64,000 bases of DNA. It comes from Galaxea fascicularis (taxonomy: Eukaryota; Cnidaria; Anthozoa; Scleractinia; Euphylliidae). Made by a program: the position numbers and the translations under genes. Every line of letters begins with the position of its first letter. The stretch's first letter is position 1. The DNA lies in NCBI GenBank assembly GCA_948470475.1, contig OX419342.1, positions 10,843,508 to 10,907,507 of the forward strand. The letters are read 5' to 3'. Positions 15,082 through 25,100 of this stretch are shown piece after piece. The notes under the pieces were generated by a model, which was given only the letters and a program-made list of their open reading frames with translations, was not told the origin of the DNA and did not search any database.

Positions 15082-15222
15082 AGGATTGAGAATTAGCTCG
15101 GCGAAGCGTCGCGCACATGAAGGTACTCTGATCTGGTCGCAGTGTGGTATTTGTCTGCTAAACTGGAAAGAATACCCGCGCACGGCCATCATTTCTGTCT
15201 CCGTTTCGTCAATCACTTCTTT

Positions 15223-15620
15223 CACGTACGCCAAATCGCGCTTGGTTGTGCAAAAAATCGGGCAGAAGACTGAAGAAAGTTTTGGTCTTCTTTCGTTGTG
15301 TACAACCAAGCACTGTAGTAGTTAACATGACAGTTTGAGAAATGAACATCAACATTCCACTTGCTTTTTAGGAAGTGGCGAATAGGTAACCACCGCTTAA
15401 TCTTGTTGAGCTTTACAGCTATGTGCTAGTGCTCTCCACCCTTTTTATGACTCTCTTGGCAGCGGGTCCACTGAATGATTTTCACTTTCGGGCCCTCACA
15501 TTTTGAAACGGCTTCGCACACGGCAGAACCGAACGATTCCCTGTCTGGGGATATGCTGAGATCGGCTTTGCTATGGGTTAACAGATATACGCTTCTCACT
15601 TGTTGCGGCGTAAGGTGCAT
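15223..15620 (-). pseudogene. HUH-type Rep endonuclease fragment, broken (copy 1)
   Basis: From an ATG at 15620 the minus frame reads MHLTPQQ..., then a stretch resembling the start of HUH Rep proteins (SPDRESF, then a GGEH block). An in-frame TAG at 15426-15428 falls exactly between the two histidines of the H-x-H metal-binding motif. After the stop the frame stays open to 15223. There it carries a NYYSAWLY..K block matching the Y-x-x-K nicking-tyrosine motif of rolling-circle Rep nucleases. Families of this kind occur in eukaryotic Replitron-type elements and CRESS-like insertions; which one applies here is inference. The helicase part is absent. Confidence 0.55.
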
Positions 15621-16070
15621 TTTCTCTCCACAGCACTCAAATTGGCTGTCTTAAGAATTATCTGAACTGCTACAGTACTGCGAGAGAAACTCCATTAGTA
15701 TGTTCTACGGAACTAAGTTTGTGAGCTGAAGCACAGTGCAACGGCTATATAGCATGCAAATTTCCCGCGCAATGCCAAATGTTAAAATGCATGCGACTGC
15801 GTTCAAGCTTTTCTTTCACCTTTGCACAATTCTCACGAAGGTGCCATTCTGCGTATTGATTAGAAACCTCCGTCGTGAAAAAAACAAACAATCAAACATA
15901 TTTTCGTTTCTCTTTTTCAAAAAGTTTTTCTTCCCTTACATAGTTTATCCCTTCCACCTGCGAACGTTCGTTCTGTATTTTTCACGTTCCCCTCTCGCTT
16001 TCACCTTTGGAATTCAATCTATTTTTCTCCTGAATACCTCTTGGTAACGTCAGTATGGACCTCGGACAAT

Positions 16071-16218
16071 CTTGGACAGAATAAAATGAGAAATAAAACC
16101 CCCCTCCCCGCCATATCAATGTTGAGTTCGCGCGCAAACCAAACTGCGCCTTTTTTTCATCATTCGAATGGGGGGAGGGGGGACTTAAATTTTTCATTTG
16201 TTTTGACCGACATTGAAC
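16071..16218 (+). repeat. 145-bp repeat, unit 3
   Basis: Direct copy opening the second tandem unit; nearly identical to 13851-13998. Confidence 0.9.
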
Positions 16219-16363
16219 CTTGGACTGAATAAAATGAGAAATAAAACCCCCCTCCCCTCATATCAATGTTGAGTTCGCGCGCAAACCAAACTGCGCCTTT
16301 TTTTCATCATTAGAATGGGAAGGAGGGGGGACTTAAATTTTTCATTTGTTTTGACCGAGATTG
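16219..16363 (+). repeat. 145-bp repeat, unit 4
   Basis: Direct copy equivalent to 13999-14143, followed by the same unique sequence. Confidence 0.9.
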
Positions 16364-16506
16364 TATCCAGAGAAACAACGTGACAACAAAGGAGGCTACA
16401 GTAATCAAGAGGTCATCTGTCAACACAATTAACGGGATAAATCAACGGTCCCTGACGCAGTCACGCGCGTCACAACATGACGGAAGAACCTGAGTTTAGG
16501 TATTAC

Positions 16507-16855
16507 AGGTGGGTTATTTGGCTACCTGGCTATCTGGCTGCAAGATGGTGATCCGTCTCAAAATAGCAAAACAGCCCGCGACGCGATGGCCCGTTGTAAT
16601 TCCGAACTGTTAAAAATACCGCCACGCAGTCCTGACTTAAATCCTATAGAGAACATTTTTAACATTGTGTCGAAGAAATTAAAGAAAGATGCCCTTGAGG
16701 GAGGTATTACACGTGAGTCATATGAAGAGTTCGGTCACAGAGTGCAGAGAACAATCTATAATATTTCTCGGGAGCTGATTAATAAAATTATCGAGTCTAT
16801 GAATGGTCGCATTGCCGAGATAATACGAAACAATGGTGAAAGACTAAAGTATTAA
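16507..16855 (+). pseudogene. IS630/Tc1-like DDE transposase, 3' fragment (copy 2)
   Basis: Carries the same motifs as copy 1 (LQDGDPSQNSK and PRSPDLNPIENIFN). It ends RNNGERLKY and a stop, which from memory looks like the natural C-terminus of this transposase type. The N-terminal half is missing here too. Confidence 0.8.
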
Positions 16856-17239
16856 ACTGTTCTCTATGTCTCCCACTCGCACCATATATATTAAAATTAT
16901 ACTCGCACGTTTTATTTACGGTTTACAATAAATTTCGTGTGGTTTAAGGTTGTATTGCAACGATTTCAAACGATTTTGTACGATTAAGGGAATCATCGAA
17001 ATAAAGACTTACCTATGCCTGTGTTTTTACTGTCACTGCTACAAAACCGTGGTAAATCGCCCAAAATCGTCCCGAGCAACTTGTAAATCGTCCCATTTTT
17101 TATTTTCCAAACATTAAACCGTGTTTTGTTATTTTGTAGAGAGAAAAGGAATCCACAAGAATAAAATGTCGTTGAACAAAGACCAGAGTAAAACACATAG
17201 GTGGTTTAAATTTGTCAACCAAGCCGTGCACTGACGAAT

Positions 17240-17333
17240 TGGCGCTGCGCAGCGGAAACAGGGTGTGTAGCCACCCTAGTAAACGCGGGTTCGGACCCGC
17301 TCCTATCGTTTTTTTTTTTTGTTTTTTTTTTTA
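17240..17333 (+). repeat. tRNA-like SINE tail with poly-T, second copy
   Basis: The same T-arm hairpin (17285-17300) followed by T-runs, at the equivalent place in tandem copy 2. Confidence 0.4.
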
Positions 17334-17474
17334 AGGATTGAGAATTAGCTCGGCGAAGCGTCGCGCACATGAAGGTACTCTGATCTGGTCGCAGTGTGGT
17401 ATTTGTCTGCTAAACTGGAAAGAATACCCGCGCACGGCCATCATTTCTGCCTCCGTTTCGTCAATCACTTCTTT

Positions 17475-17872
17475 CACGTACGCCAAATCGCGCTTGGTTG
17501 TGCAAAAAATCGGGCAGAAGACTGAAGAAAGTTTTGGTCTTCTTTCGTTGTGTACAACCAAGCACTGTAGTAGTTAACATGACAGTTTGAGAAATGAACA
17601 TCAACATTCCACTTGCTTTTTAGGAAGTGGCGAATAGGTAACCACCGCTTAATCTTGTTGAGCTTTACAGCTATGTGCTAGTGCTCTCCACCCTTTTTAT
17701 GACTCTCTTGGCAGCGGGTCCACTGAATGATTTTCACTTTCGGGCCCTCACATTTTGAAACGGCTTCGCACACGGCAGAACCGAACGATTCCCTGTCTGG
17801 GGATATGCTGAGATCGGCTTTGCTATGGGTTAACAGATATACGCTTCTCACTTGTTGCGGCGTAAGGTGCAT
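17475..17872 (-). pseudogene. HUH-type Rep endonuclease fragment, broken (copy 2)
   Basis: Equivalent to 15223-15620, starting at an ATG at 17872. It shares the same in-frame TAG inside the H-x-H motif (17678-17680). The nonsense mutation therefore predates the tandem duplication, or was copied with it. The Y-x-x-K block downstream is kept. Confidence 0.55.
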
Positions 17873-18322
17873 TTTCTCTCCACAGCACTCAAATTGGCTG
17901 TCTTAAGAATTATCTGAACTGCTACAGTACTGCGAGAGAAACTCCATTAGTATGTTCTACGGAACTAAGTTTGTGAGCTGAAGCACAGTGCAACGGCTAT
18001 ATAGCATGCAAATTTCCCGCGCAATGCCAAATGTTAAAATGCATGCGACTGCGTTCAAGCTTTTCTTTCACCTTTGCACAATTCTCACGAAGGTGCCATT
18101 CTGCGTATTGATTAGAAACCTCCGTCGTGAACAAAACAAACAATCAAACATATTTTCGTTTCTCTTTTTCAAAACGTTTTTCTTCCCTTACATAGTTTAT
18201 CCCTTCCACCTGCGAACGTTCGTTCTGTATTTTTCACGTTCCCCTCTCGCTTTTACCTTTGGAATTCAATCTATTTTTCTCCTGAATACCTCTTGGTAAC
18301 GTCAGTATGGACCTCGGACAAT

Positions 18323-18470
18323 CTTGGACAGAATAAAATGAGAAATAAAACCCCCCTCCCCCCCATATCAATGTTGAGTTCGCGCGCAAACCAAACTGCG
18401 CCTTTTTTTCATCATTGGAATGGGAAGGAGGGGGGGACTTAAATTTTTCATTTGTTTTGACCGAGATTGC
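18323..18470 (+). repeat. 145-bp repeat, unit 5 (terminal)
   Basis: A final copy of the repeat closes the tandem array. It begins like unit 1 (CTTGGACAGAAT) but ends like unit 2 (GGGAAGGAGGGGGG, GACCGAGATT), so it looks like a recombinant of the two. Unrelated sequence follows. Confidence 0.85.
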
Positions 18471-19185
18471 AGTTTGTTTGGATGTCCGTGGTAACGCAAG
18501 GGCGATTAATTCCGTTGAGCAAACATGGTTATATTTGCGTTTGAACGAAACAAAACAAACGCTAACTATTCAGCTTCTGGGGTATATACTAAAACAATTA
18601 TTCGTCTCAGTGTAAGTGAAAGTGGTGCATATTTACCTCGCTGCTTCACGGCTCGGTAAATAACCATCACCGTTCACCTCCACATCGGTGAATAATTCTA
18701 AACACACTCGTATAGCGGCTGTATGAACACTCCCAGCTTATTTTCACAAATTGTATGTTGCAATTTGTAACTGGTAACTCATTTTTTTTTTTTTTTTAAT
18801 TAGAAAGACCTCTGATGTTGCTTTTCGGTCTCTTGCACATATTTCCTTAGTGATTTGCCTTCCATTCAGTTCTACAGAACAATCACACAAATATAATTTA
18901 ATGACATAACTGCCCCAGAAATTATTTCGTCAAACACGTCCCACTGTCAAACCTTTTGTTGTTTCTTTGTCTTTCAAAAAACAAGTTAAATGGAGTCGTT
19001 TTCTTGTTCAGCATATATTCACTAATTTGCTACGTGTACAATCAGTATATCCACGGGCCACAACTTAATGAGCTGTTAATTCACTGAGAGTTGTACTGAG
19101 CATCACTGCTTAACAACAAAGCTTTGAAATCCTGTATCTTTCCCCGAGATCAGTTCGAGTTCATAATTGAGGTGAAACCGCGACG
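18471..19185. other. Upstream region of the fibrinogen-like gene
   Basis: AT-rich DNA with a poly-T tract near 18782. The promoter of the plus-strand gene starting at 19186 should lie here, but I see no decisive core element. Confidence 0.35.
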
Positions 19186-19230
19186 ATGACATTTAAGGGC
19201 ATCGTGGTCTTAATTGGAATCATTTGCCTC
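19186..19230 (+). CDS. Fibrinogen-like gene exon 1 (signal peptide)
   Basis: The ATG at 19186 opens a hydrophobic leader and ends at donor GTACGT in phase 0. It was chosen because the joined frame continues the leader into exon 2. Confidence 0.75.
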
Positions 19231-20653
19231 GTACGTGATTTGTTTTTAGCGATCACTTTCTGTTTTAATTATTGTCCGAGAGCCTAAAGAAATTCGATGA
19301 AAAGGCTGAAACTCCCGAGTGATAGCGGAATACACCAGTGAGAAAGGGATGAACATATTTCTAGGCGAGGAAAATCGATCGCAGGAGTACGGGAGCATCC
19401 ACTCAAGTAGCTTTTTACTTTTGTTCCCTTACGTTTTCATACGGCCTTTACTAAATGGTGCGGCGTGAAGGAATTTTCCTATTTAATTTAAATTGACCCG
19501 CTCTCGCTATTCAAGTTACACTGTATAATATGTTTTTTTCCGCCTTGAAATGTAACACAAAAACATGATTTTGACTCGCAAAGCATCTGATATTGCTCTT
19601 TACTTTCTAGCCACTTTCAGCTGCTGGTGAACACAGACGGTACAAGCGGGTTCTTACGCTGGGATGCAAGGTAAATTACTTCGATACCCCACTGGCTTTG
19701 CTTTTTCAGCTATCAAGCTGAACATGTCTTCCTTCCATATAATATTTGTATATTTTAATAGAGATCTTAAACAAAGACGCATTTCAAGGGGAAGTTGCAT
19801 TATAACATGATCATAAAAAGCCGAATCTTTTGGCTACAAGAAGTTCTGGTCAATTAGCCATAATCACTGTTAAAAGCCCTAAAACGGCAGTCCGCGACGA
19901 GTTAACATTTCGCCGACAATTCAGTTTGTTGAAATATCCGCTATTTTATTCTCTTCTTTCTTTTAGGGAGACAATTGTCCCAGGTCAGTCAAGACTGAGA
20001 AAAATGTCTTCCGTCCAACCTCCTGCCTTGATCATCTACTGAGAGGAGCCTCCAAATGCGGCATCTACAGATTATACGACAGCGCTGGAAACAGCTACCC
20101 TGCTTACTGTGATCTGAAATCTGAGCCCGGTACGGCCTGGACCCTAGTCATGTCCTGGAGTAATGCCAATCGCCATCTCACCCCTTTTCTCAAGATCCCT
20201 TTCAAGTATAACTCTCCAGTGAACGAGAACGCTCACAACTGGAATATGTACCGCCTGAGTTTGGCGCGAATCAGATCCCTGCAGAGTCACTCCACTCACT
20301 GGCGAGCAACATGCAGTTACCCCACTCATGGCGTCGATTTCACAGACTACCTCCGTGGAAACTTCAAGGACTTCAACATTGTCGATTTCCTTGGTGTAGG
20401 CAAGTGCCATAAAGTGGAATACGTCAACATCCGCGGTCACAAGGGCATGCACCTGACAGCACAATTCTGGCAGATTGCCAATGGAAACACCCTGCATATT
20501 GACAGTTCCACCACCGGCTGTCAATTTAAACCAAGATCTGGCTCTGTGTCAAGCGAGGATAACTTTGGATATCACAATAGAATCAACCCAAAATTCCGCT
20601 GCACACAGGGCACCTATTCCACCACTCAGTGGTGGTTTGGAGCTCATCTGTAA
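19186..20653 (+). CDS. Secreted fibrinogen-related protein, coral skeletal-matrix type
   Basis: Joining 19186-19230, 19611-19670 and 19967-20653 in phase 0 gives a 263-residue protein. It starts with a signal peptide (MTFKGIVVLIGIICLPLSAA), followed by a basic RRYKR site that a furin-type protease could cut. The rest is one fibrinogen-C-like domain: CLDHLLRGASKCGIYRLYDS, then PAYCDL and TAWTLVMSW near its start, and NRINPKFRC...TTQWWFGAHL at its end. Fibrinogen-related domains bind sugars or matrix partners outside the cell. The closest family I can recall is the uncharacterised skeletal organic matrix protein group of corals; that match is from memory. It is convergent with TALPID3, with 0.8 kb between stop codons. 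Confidence 0.85.
19611..19670 (+). CDS. Fibrinogen-like gene exon 2
   Basis: Encodes PLSAAGEHRRYKRVLTLGCK. The acceptor is TTTCTAG and the donor GTAAAT; both ends are in phase 0. Confidence 0.75.
19967..20653 (+). CDS. Fibrinogen-like gene exon 3 (domain exon)
   Basis: The acceptor is CTTTTAG. The frame runs 228 codons to TAA, covering the whole fibrinogen-like domain with multiple cysteines. Confidence 0.9.
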   Translation, partial: GDNCPRSVKTEKNVFRPTSCLDHLLRGASKCGIYRLYDSAGNSYPAYCDLKSEPGTAWTLVMSWSNANRHLTPFLKIPFKYNSPVNENAHNWNMYRLSLARIRSLQSHSTHWRATCSYPTHGVDFTDYLRGNFKDFNIVDFLGVGKCHKVEYVNIRGHKGMHLTAQFWQIANGNTLHIDSSTTGCQFKPRSGSVSSEDNFGYHNRINPKFRCTQGTYSTTQWWFGAHL

Positions 20654-20780
20654 TCTGTCAACAGATGTATCATCCTATTACACGGAGCCGTAACACCACT
20701 TCAAGGGAGCCGTGGGCGTGATTTAGAACATTGATCCGTAGACAGCAAACAAAAGCTGTGTAGTCTTTCAGGCATGATTT

Positions 20781-20786
20781 AATAAA
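20781..20786 (+). promoter_or_regulatory. Candidate poly(A) signal AATAAA
   Basis: Canonical hexamer 128 bases after the stop codon of the fibrinogen-like gene. Confidence 0.55.
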
Positions 20787-21439
20787 GATTTTGAAAATCA
20801 ACTGAAAGAATGTCAATTGTGAAATGATAGTGCTCCACCGAAGAAACAGTATGAATTTGACAATTTTGAAACTTTTCGAGGATAAAATTAAACACACAAA
20901 CGTAACAAACTTATTAATGCAATACTAACGGAAATTTAAAAGGAAGAGGCCAGAAGCTTCCCTCTCGTTTTTACGTTGAGATAAAGTGTGGAGGGACCGA
21001 ATTCTTTAATTGGTCAAACTTTCACCCTCCCCCTCAACTTTTTATATTTCGGCTCCTTTCTCTCTGGATCCATACTTCAAATATAGACTATTAACCCCCG
21101 CCCACCAATTCATCTTCCAATGACTGTCTTCCATTGAGCGCACTGATAAAACTTACAGCAAGAATCGTGATGGAAATAATGGTCGGTGATCGGTAATTAC
21201 CTATCAAATTTGCCAGCCAAAAATGAAATAAAATGATAACATTTCACTCGAATTAAATAAAAATGTTAACTGGACAAAGCTAGCTGCTAATCAACTATCA
21301 ATCTGTTTTTTTCTTATTTCCATCCCTGGTGATTGCTTTTGGTTTAATTCAAGACTGCGCTATTAAAAAGCGATAGGCTCTATATCACGTACTGAAACAA
21401 AGATAATTCTACAGCTTTCATGCTTCCAACAGTGCGGCT
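20787..21439. other. Convergent intergenic spacer
   Basis: AT-rich spacer between two convergent genes. No exon or repeat was recognised. Confidence 0.5.
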
Positions 21440-21445
21440 TTTATT
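21440..21445 (-). promoter_or_regulatory. Candidate poly(A) signal of TALPID3
   Basis: A minus-strand AATAAA lies 40 bases downstream of the TALPID3 stop codon. Confidence 0.5.
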
Positions 21446-21484
21446 ATAAATAATTACTTCCACTTTGACTACATAAGCGCAAAC

Positions 21485-22119
21485 TCAAAAATCTCCTCCG
21501 GAAATTGACGATACGTCACCAAAAGTACCCTGATCAACTGATACATGTGCATCACTTGGTACCGAGCTGTCTTCAAGCGCACTGTTATCAACTGATGGTA
21601 AGATCACTTGGATTTTAGTTGGTTGTTGAGGTTCAATTTCTTTCTCGTCAACTTCAGAATCCCTATTTCGCGCGTCTTCGATAGCTAACCGATCTTCTTT
21701 GCTTCTAAGAACACTTTTCTTCTCTTTCCCTCCGTAATCATCAACCATAGCTGAGGGACCTCCTTTGCGCTCTTCAACAGAGTAAGTGTTCTGTAAACTT
21801 GTCTCTGATGGTTGATTGTCCTTCTCGTCCACGTGAATCAACCTGGACTTGGCGTGTTGCTGTTGTGCCATAAGGAAAGAAATATCTGTACCGAGAGTTC
21901 CCGGCAGCAAATCCGACGCATGGAGAGAACGATCGTCACGACTCGGCTCTCCTTCGGCAGTCCTCGTATCTGCTCTGCGCACAGTAATGATTTTATTCCC
22001 TTTCTCACCCGAAGGCACGTCATCCAGACTGAATTCCTCAGGTAAGGGCGGGGAGAGGTTCCTCACTGTACCGGAGGGTTCCCACACTACCACTTCACCA
22101 GGAGAGAGTTTCCTTGAGA
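21485..22119 (-). CDS. TALPID3: TALPID3 exon 24 (terminal)
   Basis: 211 codons including TGA. It opens VSRKLSPGEVVVW (SPGEV motif), holds a long acidic disordered stretch, and ends TKIQVILPSVDNS...ISGGDF, like the SVMLPSVN...DF tail of vertebrate TALPID3. Confidence 0.93.
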
Positions 22120-25100
22120 CTGAATATAAACAAAAACGATCTTGCAGTTGCTTCACAGGTAGCTGAGGTAGTTAAACTCGCAATTTAAGCCCTGGTTTCT
22201 GTGATGAGACCTATCCAGGATTGTTTCTCCCTGCTTGATCCATAACAGGCCTACCCCCAGCAGTATGTCGCTGGTGACTCATATATTGCTTTATCAACTA
22301 ACGTAAGTAAAAGGAGCTACAGATCTTTAGCAATTCTTCTACAATTCCTCGGTTGTCAGAACGATACGACGGCAGAAAACGCCATAAATGTTAACCCACG
22401 GCTGTGCTGTGCTCTAGTTTCGCCTTTGGGTGACCAGAAAATATTAGTTTTTGCACCAAACGTATATACTGGGCACCCAGGATTTCAAAGGTTTAGACAT
22501 TTTGGGCCTTCAACTACTTTTTCAAGAGCACAGCCTTGTTAACCTCAGTTTGATAAACTTGTTAATAAAATTCATAATTTCCTTGACTATTCTCTGACCT
22601 TGGAAAAATCCGATTTTCCCTGACGTTTCTCTGATCGTGGCAACCCTGACATCTGTGTGTTCAGTTTCTTCAGGTAGTTACCATCAAAGCTTAATAGAGG
22701 AAGGACAACTGTGATACCAATTCGGGCCTCACCAAGAAAATCACGACTGAAATCAGTTTTAACAAACCGGCTGCAACACTGTAAAGAACCAATGGGCAGC
22801 TTCCATTGAATGATCCAGCCCCTACCCCTGAACTTTCGTAATCTCTCAGATAAGGAAACAAAAACTTGTATCAAGAAGCCGTCTCTGGTAAAAGACAGCA
22901 CTTCTTCTACTTTTAACACTTACCTATTTCACCAGGTTCTTTAACAATCTTTTCCTGCCCCACATCAGGTATGGGCAAATAATCTCGTACCAACTCTCCC
23001 TCGCTGGCGCTGTTATCCATCACTGGTGGCCTGTAACTCTGAATGCGACTTAACAGCACAGCCATTGGATCACGAGCTCTAACTTCTCCCGGCTCTCTGT
23101 CACTGACATCAGCGACAGAATCCTGGAAAAAAAAACAGAGATTATACTAACAAACATGTTTAGTCTGGATCGCAACAATAATAATAACCGTCAGTTTTTT
23201 GTCCTAAATAAGCACTTAAGAGGGTTTGCACTTTTAATCAATCTCTCTGAAACAAAAATGAAGGATATCGAACGATGCTCTCCCGTGGTTCTCCATGCAA
23301 AGTATTAAAGCATTCACCATAAACCAATCATAGCAATTGTACGCGCAGTTAAGAGCACCAATGACAAGACAAACCGAAACTCCCAGTACAAGCAGTTCCG
23401 AAAACGTTGAGACACTTAACCAACACTACTTGTGTCGCTTCAAAAACCGTTTGCCAAACTGACCTGGCAATAAAGCTTTTGAGCATGCCTTTCCGTTTCC
23501 ATTGTTGGAATGGGAAGCGGGTTTGTCTTTAAACAAACACAACAAAAGTAACCATCAAGCAGGGGTTTCAAAAAGAAAAAAATTAGCAGGAGGATATTCC
23601 GAGGTACCCGGAGGACTATTGTGCCGCAATAGCAGCACAGTGCGGCGGAGCCGAGGTTTATGCCGAAGTATCCAGCACAAACGCTTAAAGTAGCCAGTGA
23701 CTTGCGTCGGGCGCCGGCTTAAATTGAAAACCCTGATCAAGGAGTGCCTGTAGTCTCTTTGCACTTGCATGTAGCATTTGCACGCCCTAATCCCCAAACT
23801 TCTGTCTCCTTGCCCAAAGATCTTGCGGTTCTTGCGGCTCAGAATCAACAAAGTCTGAAGCCATTAAGCAAGCACTGTTGGCTCCAAGTCCAGGGAGATT
23901 ATGAGACAAGAACGTTTTAATGACACAACAGAACAGATGTTTCAAGCAGTTTATTTTAACTTGGGTTGTACAACTCCAGAACGTCTTTCTCTATTCTTAT
24001 GGCTTATCAAGACTACTACTAAGTTTCATTTTACTTTAATGCGACAGGCATTACCTCTCTGATACTCTCTGTGTCTCTCAGAGTGCTGGCCGAGCTGACC
24101 TGGTACGGGGAGTCGCTGACACTGCTGCTGCCATCCCGAGTACCATAGTTACGTGTTTTGCCACCCTCTCCGTGTTGTAAGATGCCATTAACCGCGACTC
24201 TTGTAAGCTCGTTCCGACTGTCTAAAGGCCACAAAATACAATTGATTTACAATGGATATCACACTTTATTCTTGTGATGACTTCTGCTCGGACAATAACG
24301 AGGAGGATTGGGAAGAAGGACTTGCGACTTACTGGTATTCAGCGCATTATGCAAGTAACGAGGAGAAAGATGCACATGCATACTTTAAGTTATCCTTCAG
24401 ATACCCGATTCCAACTGGAGCGAGAATCGTTGTCTTCCAGAATTTTACACTCAGGTAAACAATGCCTTCTTGTAAAAAATTTATGCAAGTTTTATAGTAG
24501 CATATGAAAAACAAAGACTTTGGTGCAAAGGAAACACATGTGGCAATGCAGCTTGACCCACAAACAAAAAGAAAAAAAACGTGAGTCCAGATCACTACAG
24601 AAAAGGAAACAAATCTCTTACCTTGATCCTTTCCTAAAATGTTTGTGTCCCAGTCTCCTACCAAAGGCAGTTTTCGCTCGGCCGCGAGTTGAACAATCCT
24701 TGGTGAGATGGCAAATTCTCCCTCACTATAAATACCTGCGTGCGCATATGGCTGCATAACAGATAAGAGACAAACGCTTTCTAAGCGTGTTAAAACATGT
24801 ACTGCGTATGACAAACCCTGGCCAAGGAGCACATTTTAGCCCAACAGAATGGATGTTTGGCTCTCAAACTGTACATTAACACAAAGGTTATAGGAACTAT
24901 TCCCAAACGCTCGGCCTGCCGTTCAGCCAGTGACCTACAACTGATTGTATTAATTTGACTTTCAATTCAACTACATTAATTATATTGGTTGATAAACTAA
25001 TTCAAGACTAATGAAATCCGGCGAACCAACCAACTAACTTAATGACTGACTGATGGATTGATTGATTAACTATTTTTAACACAGTTCCCCTGCAGACACC

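Larger units (their letters stand above)
13851..16070. mobile_element. Tandem 2.2 kb unit, copy 1
   Basis: The unit begins with two direct copies of a ~145-base repeat. It then carries a DDE transposase fragment on the plus strand (14287-14641), a tRNA-like poly-T tailed segment (14990-15080), and a broken HUH Rep gene on the minus strand (15223-15620). It is followed head to tail by copy 2, offset by 2220 bases and differing at only scattered positions by eye. Confidence 0.85.
16071..18322. mobile_element. Tandem 2.2 kb unit, copy 2
   Basis: This is a head-to-tail copy of 13851-16070, 2252 bases long. The extra length is mainly one 33-base segment near 16834-16866. It contains the same order of repeats, transposase fragment, tRNA-like tail and Rep remnant. 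Confidence 0.85.

Noticed and set aside
15079..15325. Two opposed frames of about 77 codons, conserved in both tandem copies
   Set aside because: Their conservation is explained by the recent duplication. They overlap the Rep remnant out of frame and show no domain.
15736..16047. 103-codon plus-strand frame, repeated at 17988-18299
   Set aside because: Phe-rich AT-driven composition and no domain; duplicated only because the whole unit is duplicated.
20144..20524. 126-codon minus-strand frame
   Set aside because: Antisense to the fibrinogen-like domain exon, which has a clear family match.
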